64,000 nucleotides of DNA from an uncultured Lachnospiraceae bacterium (GCA_949471785.1 CASWRE010000002.1:88821-152820); one strand, 5' to 3'. Positions 42,848 to 53,188 are shown, counted from the first letter of the stretch. A program made the numbers and translations. Notes: generated by a model not told the origin, from the letters alone.

Positions 42848-44134
42848 TTACAGCTTTACAATTCCTGATTCATACAATTTCTGCAGGCTCATCAAGATAC
42901 CGATTTTCGCATGGTACCAGGTCAGCCCTCCCTGGAAATATACGGTATAGGGCGGCCTTATGGGGCCGTCGGCGCTCAGTTCGATGGACGAGCCCTGAAC
43001 GAAAGCTCCGGCGGCCATGATCACATCGCTGTCATAGCCGGGCATTGCCCAGGGTTCCGGCGTCACAAAGCTGTCCACCGGAGCGGCGGCCTGGATACCC
43101 TTGCAGAAAGCCACCACGCCCTCCGGTGTACCGAGCGTTACGGCCTGGATAATATCATGGCGGCTCTCGCTGCCGTTTGGCGTCACCGAGAATCCCAGTT
43201 TTTCATAAATGTTGGCGGCAAATACGGCACCCTTTAAGGCCCCCGCCGTCACTGTTGGGGCCAGGAAAAATCCCTGGTAGAAATCTTTATTTACATGCAG
43301 GGTGGCGCCCACCTCCCGGCCAAGTCCCGGTGAAGTCAGACGACAGGCACAGTTCTCAATCAGATCTGTCCGGCCGGCAATATAGCCACCTGTGGGAGCC
43401 AGGCCGCCTCCTGGATTTTTGATCAGCGATCCGACCAGCAGATCCGCGCCCACGTCGGACGGTTCGGACAATTCCACAAATTCGCCGTAGCAGTTGTCTA
43501 CCATGCAGATCAGATCCGGTTTCACGGATTTCAGAAAAGAGATCAGTTCGCCGATCTGCTTTACGGAAAAGGTGGGACGGGTCAGATAGCCTTTGGAACG
43601 CTGAATGGCCGCCAGTTTTGTTCTGGGCGTAATGGCGGCCTGTATGGCCGGATAGTCAAAGGAGCCGTCTTCCAGAAGCTCCACCTGACGGTAACGGATG
43701 CCGTACTCGGCCAGGGACCCCCGGGAAGGCCGGATACCGATGACCTCCTCCAGCGTGTCGTATGGCTTGCCCACCGGAGATAAAAGTTCGTCTCCGGGGC
43801 GCAGGTTGGCTGCCAGGGCCACTGCCAGGGCATGAGTACCGCAGGCGATCTGCGGCCGCACCAGCGCGGCTTCCGTGTGGAACGTGCGGGCGTAAACCTG
43901 CTCCAGCGTGTCTCTTCCTATATCATTGTAGCCATATCCGGTGGTGCCGTACAGGCAGGCCTCACTTACTCTGCTCTCCTGCATCGCCTGGAGGACCTTA
44001 AGCTGATTCACTTCTGCATGGACATCAAATTCGTCAAAACGATTCCGCAGATTTTTTTCTGTTTCCTCCCCAAAAGTCAATACTTTTCGACAGATGCCAA
44101 GCTGTTCGTATACGTGCTGTTTTTCCGTTGTCAT
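42848..44134 (-). CDS. PLP-dependent methionine gamma-lyase family protein (YnbB-like)
   Basis: PLP enzyme of 428 aa related to Cys/Met-metabolism lyases, often annotated as aluminium resistance protein. The PLP lysine lies in VGSLIKNPGGGLAPTGGYIAG and the cofactor Asp in ICMVDNCYGEF. The N-terminal TTGYGYNDIGRDTLEQVYA is family-specific. Position after miaA/mutL on the same strand matches ynbB of Bacillus. True substrate unknown. Confidence 0.88.
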   Translation of the reverse strand: MTTEKQHVYEQLGICRKVLTFGEETEKNLRNRFDEFDVHAEVNQLKVLQAMQESRVSEACLYGTTGYGYNDIGRDTLEQVYARTFHTEAALVRPQIACGTHALAVALAANLRPGDELLSPVGKPYDTLEEVIGIRPSRGSLAEYGIRYRQVELLEDGSFDYPAIQAAITPRTKLAAIQRSKGYLTRPTFSVKQIGELISFLKSVKPDLICMVDNCYGEFVELSEPSDVGADLLVGSLIKNPGGGLAPTGGYIAGRTDLIENCACRLTSPGLGREVGATLHVNKDFYQGFFLAPTVTAGALKGAVFAANIYEKLGFSVTPNGSESRHDIIQAVTLGTPEGVVAFCKGIQAAAPVDSFVTPEPWAMPGYDSDVIMAAGAFVQGSSIELSADGPIRPPYTVYFQGGLTWYHAKIGILMSLQKLYESGIVKL

Positions 44135-44236
44135 GTTTTCTCCTCTCCTTTACACACATCAGCGCCGTAGCCGTATGGCCCTGTGCCGATGCCCGTTCCC
44201 TGTACAAGCGGCAAAAGACAGATTTTCTGTCGGCAT

Positions 44237-45187
44237 TTATGCGCATATTCCCCGTTCTGTCAGGGTTTGAACCATAAACGCCAGCATCTGCCAATCGTCG
44301 TATTCGAAATCTGTTTTATCGACCCAAATGACATCCTTTTCCCGTTTAAACCAGGTGATCTGCCGCTTGGCGAAATGGCGCGTATCCCGTTTGATCCGGT
44401 AAACGGCTTCTTCATAACTGATCGTTCCGTCCAGATAATCCAGCAATTCCTTATATCCGAGGCCCTGCATGGAAACCAGCCGTCGTTCACAGCCCATGGC
44501 GGCCAACCGTCGTACCTCATCCAGAAGGCCCTGGGCCAACATGCTGTCCACTCGCCGATCGATCTGTCTGTACAGCCGCTCCCGCTCATCGTTGAGTACA
44601 AAATAGGCGAAGGCATATGGGGATTCCTTCCGCTGCTGCTCCTGATTATGGACGGATATAGGCTGTCCGGTCAGATGATAGTATTCCAGAGCCCGAATCA
44701 CCCGCTTGGTGTTGTGGGGATGAATGGCCTGGGCAGAAACCGGGTCCACCGCCCTCAGTTTGTCGTGCAGGGCCTCTGGTCCGTCTCTTAGCGCCAAGCC
44801 GTCACAGGCCGTCCGGAATGCCGGGTCATCTTCAGATTCCGTAAAGTCGATGTCCCGGACTACAGCCTGTATATAAAATCCCGTGCCGCCCACTAATATG
44901 GGGATATGACTCCGACTGTAGATCCCCTCCATGGCCGTTCGGGCCATCTGCTGGAAGGTGACCACATTGAAAGGCTCTCTGGGATCAAGTACATCAATCA
45001 GATGATGGGGCACGCCCGCCATCTCTTCGCGGGAGATCTTGGCGGAACCGATATCCATATATTTATAGATCTGCATGGAGTCTGCCGATATGATTTCTCC
45101 GCCGATCTGCTTTGCCAGCGCAAGGGAAAGCGCAGTCTTTCCCACGGCCGTGGGGCCTGTCAATATGACGAGAGATTTTTTCTCCAT
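44237..45187 (-). CDS. miaA: tRNA dimethylallyltransferase
   Basis: Adds a dimethylallyl group to A37 of tRNAs reading UNN codons; 316 aa. The P-loop is GPTAVGKTALSLALA at residue 11, with DSMQIYKYMDIGSAK (substrate site) and VGGTGFYIQA following. MiaB, encoded at 49900, completes the ms2i6A modification. It lies ten bases after mutL; a 102-bp spacer before the next gene holds only a GAGAGGAG ribosome site. Confidence 0.97.
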   Translation of the reverse strand: MEKKSLVILTGPTAVGKTALSLALAKQIGGEIISADSMQIYKYMDIGSAKISREEMAGVPHHLIDVLDPREPFNVVTFQQMARTAMEGIYSRSHIPILVGGTGFYIQAVVRDIDFTESEDDPAFRTACDGLALRDGPEALHDKLRAVDPVSAQAIHPHNTKRVIRALEYYHLTGQPISVHNQEQQRKESPYAFAYFVLNDERERLYRQIDRRVDSMLAQGLLDEVRRLAAMGCERRLVSMQGLGYKELLDYLDGTISYEEAVYRIKRDTRHFAKRQITWFKREKDVIWVDKTDFEYDDWQMLAFMVQTLTERGICA

Positions 45188-45197
45188 GATATCCTCC

Positions 45198-47135
45198 CTA
45201 TATGATCCTACGGAATTTTTTCTCCAGTTCCGCCTTGCTCATTTTAATGATGGTGGGGCGGCCATGAGGACACTGGTAGGGGTTGTCCAGCGTCAATAAT
45301 TCATCAATCAGCCGCTGCGTTTCCGGTATACTCATGCGGCTATTGCCTTTCACGGCAGCTTTGCAGGCCATGGTGGCAATTCGATGACCGATCATCTCCC
45401 GGCTGTCCGCTTTTTCCAGGCTGTCGGTACATTCACTGAGTAATTCCAAGAAAAGCCTGTCCGTGGCAATGCCGTAAAGATTATGGGGAACGGAACGGAT
45501 ACAGTAAGCGTCCGGGCCGAATTCCTCCACATCAAAGCCATACTCCGCGAACAGCTCCCTGTGGGTATCCAAAAGCTGCCGTTCCTGCATGGAGGGATGA
45601 ATGACAATGGGAGGCGATATCATTTGTGAGAAAATTTCTCTCCTTTTGTGCGCTCTGATCATCTGTTCATAGAGTACTTTCTCGTGAGCGGCATGCTGAT
45701 CGATAATGTACAGCTCCTCTCCTTTCTCAATAAGCCAGTATGTAGTAAAGAGCTGTCCGATGATCCGATAGACGGATCTGTCTTTTCTGGAGAAAGGAAA
45801 ATTTTCCTTCTTGTCGAAGAGAGACATTTGCTGAAGCCCGGCGGCTGCGGACGCGCCCTCTCTTACACCGTAACGCTTCTCATCTTCCCGCAATACAGAA
45901 GCCATTTGTCCCTTCTGGTTGACGGTATCTGTCCGGCTGACGGTATCTGCTGCAGGGACGGCGCTTTTTTCCTGTACGGATGCTCCTTCCCGACCGGGAT
46001 CATTTTGCGTTGACGGGATTTCTTTTTCCATCCTGCGCAGATATTCTTGCCGGCGTTTCTGCTCAAAGGGTTCCGGCATCTGCATGGGGGCCTGCGTTTT
46101 ACGGTCTGGTTTTTTTCCTTTTTCCAGCTGCACTTTGGGAATCAATACTGTCCCTCTAAGGGCGTCTGTCAGCACCTGCTTCACTGTCTGGTAAACGTCT
46201 TCCTGATCGGAAAAGCGCACTTCCATTTTGGAAGGATGCACATTGACGTCTACTGTCCCGCCGTCAAGTTCCAGGAAAAGACAGGTAAAAGGATACTGGT
46301 GCTGCATCAGAAAGCCACGATAGCTCTCTTCTATGGCCTTCATCAGAATGCGGTCCTTCACATACCGCCCGTTCACGTAATAATTCTCAAAATTCCGATT
46401 GCCCCGGGATACCGCAGGTTTGCCGATATATCCGTGAATAGATAATCCCTCTCTGCGATGACCGATTTCTATCAGTTCTCCGGTGATATCCCTTCCGTAA
46501 ATCTGATAAATAATTTCCTTTAGCTTACCGTTCCCCGCCGTCTGAAAACGTATCTGCCCGTTTAACATGTATTTAAAGGAAATCTGCGGATGAGACAGGG
46601 CCAGTTGTTCCATATACCCGGTGATGTAATTCCCCTCTGTGGCCGGCGTTTTCAGAAACTTTGCCCTGGCGGGGGTATTATAGAACAGGTTGCGCACCAG
46701 GATCGTGGTGCCGTCCGGCGCTCCCACTTCCTCGCAGGATTGTTCCCTTCCTCCGTCGATACAATAACGCACTCCGGTCAGATCCTCCTGCGGCTTTGTG
46801 ATCATCTCTACCTGAGCCACCGCCGCAATACTGGACAGAGCTTCCCCCCGAAACCCCAGAGAACCGATGGCCCACAGATCCTGCAATCTCTGCAGCTTGC
46901 TGGTGGCGTGGCGCAGAAAGGCCAGAGAAAGCTGTTCCCTGCCGATACCGCAGCCATTATCTGTAATCCGAATAAAGGTAATCCCCCCCTGCTTTACCTC
47001 CACAGTGATCGCCGTGGAATCGGCGTCAATGGCATTTTCCACCAGCTCTTTTACCACTGAAGCCGGTCTCTCCACCACCTCGCCGGCAGCAATCTGATCA
47101 ATGGTCTCCTGATCTAAAACGGCAATTTGTGCCAT
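45198..47135 (-). CDS. mutL: DNA mismatch repair endonuclease MutL
   Basis: Mismatch-repair ATPase of 645 aa. The N-terminal GHKL motifs are ENAIDA, DNGCGIG and GFRGEALSSIAAV. A variable Pro/Gln/Lys-rich linker (about 340-440) precedes the C-terminal dimer domain, which carries the endonuclease motif DQHAAHEKVLYE near 470, as expected for bacteria lacking MutH. It follows mutS by 15 bases. Confidence 0.98.
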   Translation of the reverse strand: MAQIAVLDQETIDQIAAGEVVERPASVVKELVENAIDADSTAITVEVKQGGITFIRITDNGCGIGREQLSLAFLRHATSKLQRLQDLWAIGSLGFRGEALSSIAAVAQVEMITKPQEDLTGVRYCIDGGREQSCEEVGAPDGTTILVRNLFYNTPARAKFLKTPATEGNYITGYMEQLALSHPQISFKYMLNGQIRFQTAGNGKLKEIIYQIYGRDITGELIEIGHRREGLSIHGYIGKPAVSRGNRNFENYYVNGRYVKDRILMKAIEESYRGFLMQHQYPFTCLFLELDGGTVDVNVHPSKMEVRFSDQEDVYQTVKQVLTDALRGTVLIPKVQLEKGKKPDRKTQAPMQMPEPFEQKRRQEYLRRMEKEIPSTQNDPGREGASVQEKSAVPAADTVSRTDTVNQKGQMASVLREDEKRYGVREGASAAAGLQQMSLFDKKENFPFSRKDRSVYRIIGQLFTTYWLIEKGEELYIIDQHAAHEKVLYEQMIRAHKRREIFSQMISPPIVIHPSMQERQLLDTHRELFAEYGFDVEEFGPDAYCIRSVPHNLYGIATDRLFLELLSECTDSLEKADSREMIGHRIATMACKAAVKGNSRMSIPETQRLIDELLTLDNPYQCPHGRPTIIKMSKAELEKKFRRII

Positions 47136-47150
47136 GGGTTTCTCCTTTCG

Positions 47151-49808
47151 TTACTGGTCACGGAGTGACCCCCACCGGTTCTTCAGTTTGTTTTGCAGCC
47201 GATAAATGGTATTCAGCGCATCCACGGGAGTCAGATTTCCCACATCGATATCTTTCAATTCCTGCAAAATATCGTCGTCCTTTGCCGTGTCAAAAAGCGT
47301 CATCTGCTTCATATCTACTTCATCATAATGGGGAACCTTCTTTTTGTTTTTTTTCACCCCGGCCATATCTTTCACCGTCTCGGTGATATCCGCATCTGAG
47401 AGCTGCTCCGCCAGTTCTTTGGCCCGTTCGATAACGGAATCCGGCACCCCAGCCAGCTTGGCCACCTGTATACCATAGCTTCGGTCCGCTCCGCCCCGCA
47501 CGATTTTCCGCAGAAAGACGATATTGTCTCCTCGTTCTTTGACGGCAATACAGTAATTGTTGACACCGGGAAGCTTGCCTTCCAGCTCCGTCAGCTCGTG
47601 ATAATGGGTGGCAAACAGTGTCTTTGCTCCCAGAAGCCTGGTATTGGCGATATGTTCAATGACCGCCCAGGCGATACTGAGACCGTCAAAGGTGCTGGTG
47701 CCCCGGCCGATCTCATCCAGGATCAGCAGGCTCTTCGGCGTGGCGTTCCGCAGGATATTGGCCACTTCCGTCATCTCCACCATAAAGGTGCTCTGACCGC
47801 TGGCCAGATCATCGGAAGCCCCGACCCGGGTGAAGATCCGGTCCACAATGCCGATCTTTGCCTTCTCGGCCGGAACAAAGGAACCGATCTGGGCCATGAG
47901 GACGATCAGGGCTGTCTGCCGCATATAAGTGGATTTTCCCGCCATATTCGGTCCGGTGATAATGGAAATACGGTTGCCGCCGTTATCCAGCCGGGTATCA
48001 TTGGCAATAAACATATCGTTGGGAATCATCTTTTCCACCACGGGATGACGACCGTTTTTGATATCGATGAGCCCTTTACCGTTTAAAGTGGGACGGACAT
48101 AATTGTTGTGCATGGCTACCAGGGACAGGGAGGCGTATACGTCGAGACGGGCCACTGCCTTGGCCGTTCGCTGAATTCGTTCCACCTGGGCAGCCACAGT
48201 ATCCCGAATCTGGGCAAACAGCACATATTCCAGAGAATAGAGCTTATCCTCCGCGCCGAGAATGGTATCCTCCAGTTCCTTGAGCCGGGGAGTTATGTAT
48301 CGTTCCGCATTCGTCAGCGTCTGCTTGCGGGTATAATAATCCGGTACCAGATTTTTGAAGGAATTGGTTACTTCCAGATAATAGCCGAATACTTTATTAT
48401 ACTTTACCCGCAGATTTTTGATCCCGGTTTTTTCCCGCTCTGTGGCCTCCAGCTCGGCCAGCCAGGTCTTGCCTTCGGTTTTAGCATGGCGGTATGTATC
48501 CACATCCGCATGGTAGCCGTCCCGGATAATGCCGCCCTCTTTCATGGCCAGGGGCGGTTCGTCTACGATAGCCGAACCGATCAATTCGCAGACATCTTCC
48601 AGAGCATCCATATCCTCGTAAATCTGTTTCATTTCTTTTGAAGAAAATTCCCGCAGTACATTCCGGATATGGGGCAGCATCTCCAGAGAAGAACGGAAGG
48701 CGAGGAGATCCCGGGGATTGGCCGACTGATAACTGATTCGGCCGATGAGACGTTCCATATCATAGATGGGATGTAAATATTCCCGGATCTCGTCTCTGCT
48801 CATGGCACTTTTGTTCAGTTCCTCCACGGCATCATAGCGGGCTTCAATATCTTCCGCGTCGATGAGGGGCTGCTCCACATATCCCCGGAGCATACGGGCC
48901 CCCATGGCCGTTTTGGTTTTGTCCAGCACCCAAAGCAGGGAACCCCTCTTCTGTTTTTCCCGCAGTGTCTCCACCAGCTCCAGATTTCTGCGGCTGGAGC
49001 TGTCGATCAGCATGAAATTATCGGTTACATAGGGGCTGATCCGGGTCATATTGGACAGATTACTTTTCTGTGTCTCTTTGAGATAGAGAAACAGAGCGCC
49101 TGCTGCAATGAGGCCGCTGTCATAGTCGGCCAGTCCCAGTCCTTCCAGAGAAATCAGCTGAAAATGCTCCAACAGTGTTTTCTTGCACAAAGCGTCGTCA
49201 AAATACCAGGCGTCCAGGCCGTTCAACACGATCTGCAGACGCTCCCGTAAATCCTCCACATCCACGCCGCTGACAAAAAAGGGCTGGTTGCAGATGATTT
49301 CCGAGGGGGTGAACTTCCCGATTTCATCTAAAAGCTTTCGGGACTTGTCAACCTCGGTGACATAGCAGTCTCCGGTGCTGATATCCGCGATGGACAGGCC
49401 GAAATGATCTTCCATATAGACGATTGACATAAGATAATTATTTCGCGATTCCTCAATCCCCATGGTATTCATGTTCGTGCCGGGCGTTACTACCCGGACT
49501 ACTTCCCGTTTTACCATGCCTTTAGCCGTTCGCGGGTCTTCCATCTGCTCACATACGGCCACCTTGTAGCCCTTGGCCACAAGCCTGTTTATGTAAGATT
49601 CCGCCGCATGATAGGGTACGCCGCACATAGGCGCGCGCTCCTTAAGGCCGCAGTCTTTACCGGTCAGGGTGATTTCCAGTTCCTTGGTTACCGTCAGGGC
49701 ATCATCAAAAAACATCTCATAAAAATCTCCGAGCCTGTAAAAGAGAATACAGCCCGGATTTTCTTCCTTGGTCTTCAGATAATGCTGCATCATTGGTGAT
49801 AATGTCAA
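47151..49808 (-). CDS. mutS: DNA mismatch repair protein MutS
   Basis: Mismatch-recognition ATPase of 885 aa. The mispair-binding FYE motif is in YRLGDFYEMFFDDA near residue 28, Walker A is GPNMAGKSTYMRQ near 618, and Walker B is LLILDEIGRGTSTFDG. The length matches MutS1. It starts a mutS-mutL-miaA run and follows miaB with a 91-bp gap containing no obvious terminator. Confidence 0.98.
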   Translation of the reverse strand: MTLSPMMQHYLKTKEENPGCILFYRLGDFYEMFFDDALTVTKELEITLTGKDCGLKERAPMCGVPYHAAESYINRLVAKGYKVAVCEQMEDPRTAKGMVKREVVRVVTPGTNMNTMGIEESRNNYLMSIVYMEDHFGLSIADISTGDCYVTEVDKSRKLLDEIGKFTPSEIICNQPFFVSGVDVEDLRERLQIVLNGLDAWYFDDALCKKTLLEHFQLISLEGLGLADYDSGLIAAGALFLYLKETQKSNLSNMTRISPYVTDNFMLIDSSSRRNLELVETLREKQKRGSLLWVLDKTKTAMGARMLRGYVEQPLIDAEDIEARYDAVEELNKSAMSRDEIREYLHPIYDMERLIGRISYQSANPRDLLAFRSSLEMLPHIRNVLREFSSKEMKQIYEDMDALEDVCELIGSAIVDEPPLAMKEGGIIRDGYHADVDTYRHAKTEGKTWLAELEATEREKTGIKNLRVKYNKVFGYYLEVTNSFKNLVPDYYTRKQTLTNAERYITPRLKELEDTILGAEDKLYSLEYVLFAQIRDTVAAQVERIQRTAKAVARLDVYASLSLVAMHNNYVRPTLNGKGLIDIKNGRHPVVEKMIPNDMFIANDTRLDNGGNRISIITGPNMAGKSTYMRQTALIVLMAQIGSFVPAEKAKIGIVDRIFTRVGASDDLASGQSTFMVEMTEVANILRNATPKSLLILDEIGRGTSTFDGLSIAWAVIEHIANTRLLGAKTLFATHYHELTELEGKLPGVNNYCIAVKERGDNIVFLRKIVRGGADRSYGIQVAKLAGVPDSVIERAKELAEQLSDADITETVKDMAGVKKNKKKVPHYDEVDMKQMTLFDTAKDDDILQELKDIDVGNLTPVDALNTIYRLQNKLKNRWGSLRDQ

Positions 49809-49899
49809 AGCTTTTACCGTCCTGTTCGTATTTTATTTCATTTATCAGTAACGTTCATACCGTATCGGTTTGCCAGGTAAAATGTTTTCTGACTTTCTG

Positions 49900-51348
49900 T
49901 CATACTCGGCTCCCCATATAGTAGAAACCCTTACAGGTATCCAGACGGATGGGAAGGAGCCTGCCGATGTCCGCGGCGGTTCCCGGAAAATGTACCAGAA
50001 GATTGTTGTCCATGCGACCGGTGATCAGCGAGGCATCCTGACTGTTTACCTCCTCGGCCAGTACCTCCTTCACCTGTCCCGTATAGCGGGAGGAAACCTC
50101 TCTGGAAATTTCCTGTACCAGTGAGAGCAGCCGGTCAAAGCGTCTTTTGACCAGATCTTCCGGTACCTGGTTTTCCATGGCGGCGGCCGGAGTTCCGGTA
50201 CGTTTGGAATATATGAAGGTAAAGGCGCTGTCATAGCGTACCTGCCGCACCACATCCAGAGTCTCCTCAAAATCTTCCTCCGTTTCCCCCGGAAAACCAA
50301 CGATAATATCTGTGGTGATGGAAATATCGGGAATGGCCCGACGGATTTTTTCCGTGAGCGCCAGGTACTGCTCTTTTGTGTAACGACGATTCATTGCCTT
50401 CAAGATACGGCTGCTGCCAGACTGCAGGGGCAGATGAATGTGGCGGCAGATTTTTTTACCGGACGCCATGGTCCGGATTAGTTCATCCGACAGATCCTTG
50501 GGGTGGGATGTCATGAAGCGGATTCGTTTCAGGCCTTCTATCTGCTCGACCATCTGCAAAAGCCGGGCAAACGTGACGGGTTCGTCCAAATTTTTTCCGT
50601 AAGAGTTGACGTTTTGGCCCAGCAGCATAACTTCCACAACACCGTCCGACACCAGGCGGCGGATTTCCTCAAGGATTTCTTTCGGTTTGCGGCTTTTTTC
50701 TCTTCCGCGCACATAGGGTACGATACAATAACTGCAGAAATTGTTGCAGCCAAACATGATATTTACCCCGGATTTAAAGGAATATTTGCGCTCCACAGGC
50801 AGATTTTCCACAATCTGGTCCGTGTCCTCCCATATATCCACGAGCATGCGGTCGCTGCTCTGCATCCGGTTGAGCAGTTCGGCAAACCGGAAGATATTGT
50901 GGGTGCCGAAAACGAGATTGACAAAGCGATAACTTTTCTTCAGCTTCTCTACCACTTGCTTTTCCTGCATCATGCAGCCGCAGAGAGCGATTTTTAAATG
51001 GGGCTTTTTCTTTTTCAGGCTGTGCAGATAGCCGAGACGACCATAGACACGCTGATTGGCATTTTCCCGTACCGTACAGGTATTGTAAATGACAAAGTCT
51101 GCGCATTCCTCCCGGTCGGTTTTCTCATATCCGGCCTGCTCCAGAATACCCTCCAGCTTCTCCGAGTCCCGTGCATTCATCTGGCATCCCATATTGACCA
51201 CGCAGGACCGGGGCAGACGGCCGTTTTCCCGCTCAAATTTTCTGGTCCATTCCCGGCATTTGGCTATGTAATAATATTGTCTGGCCGGTTCCTCCGTGGG
51301 CGCTTCCTGATTGTAATCTATCATGTCCCAATCGATTTCGTTATACAT
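49900..51348 (-). CDS. miaB: tRNA-2-methylthio-N6-dimethylallyladenosine synthase
   Basis: Radical SAM methylthiotransferase of 482 aa that modifies i6A37 made by MiaA. An N-terminal UPF0004 domain with cysteines (NMGCQMNARDSE, CTVRENA, LCGCM) precedes the radical SAM cluster motif CNNFCSYC near 195 and a C-terminal TRAM domain (about 410-475). It overlaps the upstream M14 peptidase gene by eight bases. Confidence 0.97.
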   Translation of the reverse strand: MYNEIDWDMIDYNQEAPTEEPARQYYYIAKCREWTRKFERENGRLPRSCVVNMGCQMNARDSEKLEGILEQAGYEKTDREECADFVIYNTCTVRENANQRVYGRLGYLHSLKKKKPHLKIALCGCMMQEKQVVEKLKKSYRFVNLVFGTHNIFRFAELLNRMQSSDRMLVDIWEDTDQIVENLPVERKYSFKSGVNIMFGCNNFCSYCIVPYVRGREKSRKPKEILEEIRRLVSDGVVEVMLLGQNVNSYGKNLDEPVTFARLLQMVEQIEGLKRIRFMTSHPKDLSDELIRTMASGKKICRHIHLPLQSGSSRILKAMNRRYTKEQYLALTEKIRRAIPDISITTDIIVGFPGETEEDFEETLDVVRQVRYDSAFTFIYSKRTGTPAAAMENQVPEDLVKRRFDRLLSLVQEISREVSSRYTGQVKEVLAEEVNSQDASLITGRMDNNLLVHFPGTAADIGRLLPIRLDTCKGFYYMGSRV

Positions 51349-52264
51349 CTTTCCTGATGTTCTCCTTTTTCTCTCCTGTAAGTACTCCCAGCAGTTCCAG
51401 CGGCACCAGACGAATCTCTTCGTAAGCTTCCCGCTGATAGCTGCAGTCCAGCGGAAATTCCGCCTGATCCGGCAGAGTTTCGACGGTCAGCGCCGGGTGA
51501 TCAAACTGTTCCGCATAATATTGGACGGAATTGCCGCCATCCCCCAGTTTATTTCCCTCGTCGGCGGGGGCGCCCAGGGTATAGCCGGACAGACGTTTCA
51601 GACGTCGGGCGATCCTGGCGCTTTTTGTGTTAAAACTATAGGATTTTGCCCGGCGGTAATAATATATGATTTTTCCGCGGGAATGAAAATCCACATATCC
51701 TACGGTATGATACTCTTCAAAAATCCGCATAAGCGCCCGGGTCTCTTTCTCACTGGCGGGGAAATCGTCTACTGTGGCCGGTATATAACTCTGACAGGGA
51801 AAATTTCGGTTTATGTCCACCGCCCTGGCATTCATTTTCCATTGGTCGGCAGGTATCCGTTTCATACGGCATACTTGTGCCAGCATGGGATTATGTATTT
51901 GACCGAAGCCTTTTTGTGCTATTTCGTAACCGTCCGGATTCAGCAACGGGATCACGCACAGGGATGTATGTACGAACAATTCACAGATATCATATCCGTC
52001 GAATTTTTCTTCCTCCTGAAAGCATTGCAGGTACCGTTCCAGCATATGCAGCAGAATAACCGGATTGACGGATTCCCTGCCATGGATGCCTCCTGTCAGA
52101 ATCAGTGTGGGCTTTCCCATTCCGATCCGCACCATACCGATAGGTCTTCTGTCGTAACTGGCGCCAATTTCCCTGTACACGGCAATATCGCTGTATTCTT
52201 TCGCCAGAATCTGCAGCTTTTCACAAATCTCCCGGCTGGAATATCGTTTGTTCAAAACCACCAT
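51341..52264 (-). CDS. M14-family zinc carboxypeptidase
   Basis: Metallopeptidase of 307 aa. The zinc motif HGRES (HxxE) lies near residue 60, with the third ligand His likely in VGYVDFHSRG; the substrate-binding Arg and Asn occur in the RAVDINRNFP stretch. The catalytic Glu is probably in LTVETLPDQ. No signal peptide or LysM domain is seen, so it may be cytosolic or recycle peptidoglycan peptides. Eight-base overlap with miaB suggests coupled expression. Confidence 0.87.
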   Translation of the reverse strand: MVVLNKRYSSREICEKLQILAKEYSDIAVYREIGASYDRRPIGMVRIGMGKPTLILTGGIHGRESVNPVILLHMLERYLQCFQEEEKFDGYDICELFVHTSLCVIPLLNPDGYEIAQKGFGQIHNPMLAQVCRMKRIPADQWKMNARAVDINRNFPCQSYIPATVDDFPASEKETRALMRIFEEYHTVGYVDFHSRGKIIYYYRRAKSYSFNTKSARIARRLKRLSGYTLGAPADEGNKLGDGGNSVQYYAEQFDHPALTVETLPDQAEFPLDCSYQREAYEEIRLVPLELLGVLTGEKKENIRKDV

Positions 52265-52296
52265 ATAGCTCCCTCCTGTCCGTAAGACATTTTATA

Positions 52297-52313
52297 CGGC
52301 TGTACGACAGCCG
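52297..52313 (-). terminator. Hairpin between the cyclo-ligase and M14 peptidase genes
   Basis: CGGCTGT/ACAGCCG with a 3-nt loop. On the minus strand it is followed by TATAAAA, a poor T-run, so termination may be partial. Confidence 0.5.
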
Positions 52314-52390
52314 AAAATCTGTACGTATTTTTCAGGTACGAATCTACTATATGATGCTGCCGGTTCAATTATGCATAGCGGAACAAAAGA

Positions 52391-52942
52391 TTATCTTCTG
52401 TAAATCGTATTCTCCGTAATGACCATATCTGGCAGAATATCGGTATTTTCCCAGGGCGCCGCTTCTACAATTTGGAACGAAAAAGCCAGAGCGACAGCGG
52501 GATGGCTGCGATGGCGGGACAGGTAACGGTCATAAAATCCCTGGCCATAACCCACACGATGGCAGTCCGGGTCGAAAGCCACGCCCGGCATGATCATCAG
52601 GGCATCCTCCCAGGTGACGATCTCTCCCCGGGCCGGCTCCGGAATACCGAAATACCCCGGCTCCAGTTGATGAAAATCTGTCAGCCGGTAAAAGTCCATG
52701 TCTTTACCTCGAACTCTGGGCACGGCAACCTCTTTATCGTCGGCCATGCAGCGGAGGATCAGGTCATGGGTCTCCACCTCGTGATTGAAATCCACATAAG
52801 TAAATACCCGGCGGGCATTTTTATACTCATTAGTTTCTGCCAGACTATTCAGAATAGTCAGGCTGTCGCTATGTACCTGCGCCTCAGTAATCTGACTGCG
52901 CAGTCGGAAGATCTGTTTCCTAATATTTTGTTTTGTTTCCAT
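52391..52942 (-). CDS. 5-formyltetrahydrofolate cyclo-ligase
   Basis: Converts 5-formyl-THF to 5,10-methenyl-THF with ATP; 183 aa. The signatures PGVAFDPDCHRVGYGQGFYDRYL (ATP/Mg site) and KEVAVPRV are present. The ORF track begins at 53032, but family members start near METKQNIRKQIFRLR, so I choose ATG 52942. This overlaps the upstream DUF896 gene by 23 bases. Confidence 0.94.
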   Translation of the reverse strand: METKQNIRKQIFRLRSQITEAQVHSDSLTILNSLAETNEYKNARRVFTYVDFNHEVETHDLILRCMADDKEVAVPRVRGKDMDFYRLTDFHQLEPGYFGIPEPARGEIVTWEDALMIMPGVAFDPDCHRVGYGQGFYDRYLSRHRSHPAVALAFSFQIVEAAPWENTDILPDMVITENTIYRR

Positions 52943-53141
52943 ACTTTTCTCCCAGATTCGTGATGGTTCCGTCCTTCTCCCGTACATCGATAACATCGAG
53001 CTGTGCGCGCAGGTTCTTACGTACACTCTCAATATAGAGTCGGCGAAGCCGGGTCTGCTCCTCCTTCTCCTGGTCTGTCAGACCCACGGATTTGGATTTG
53101 CGGGCCAGCTCATTAATGCGGTCCAATTCTCTTTGATCCAT
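52920..53141 (-). CDS. DUF896 (YnzC-like) protein
   Basis: Small soluble protein of 73 aa beginning MDQRELDRINELARKSKSVG and containing LTDQEKEEQTRLRRLYIESVR, the DUF896/YnzC signature (a helical hairpin). Its function is unknown; the Bacillus homologue is linked to the SOS region. It is behind its own promoter and overlaps the cyclo-ligase gene. Confidence 0.92.
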   Translation of the reverse strand: MDQRELDRINELARKSKSVGLTDQEKEEQTRLRRLYIESVRKNLRAQLDVIDVREKDGTITNLGEKYGNKTKY

Positions 53142-53188
53142 ATTTTTTCTCCCACAATCAAAAATGACGAAAGGTATTAAACCGTTAT

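Noticed and set aside
51323-52285. 320-aa ORF on the + strand
   Set aside because: It is antisense to the M14 peptidase, which has clear zinc-site motifs and operon context.
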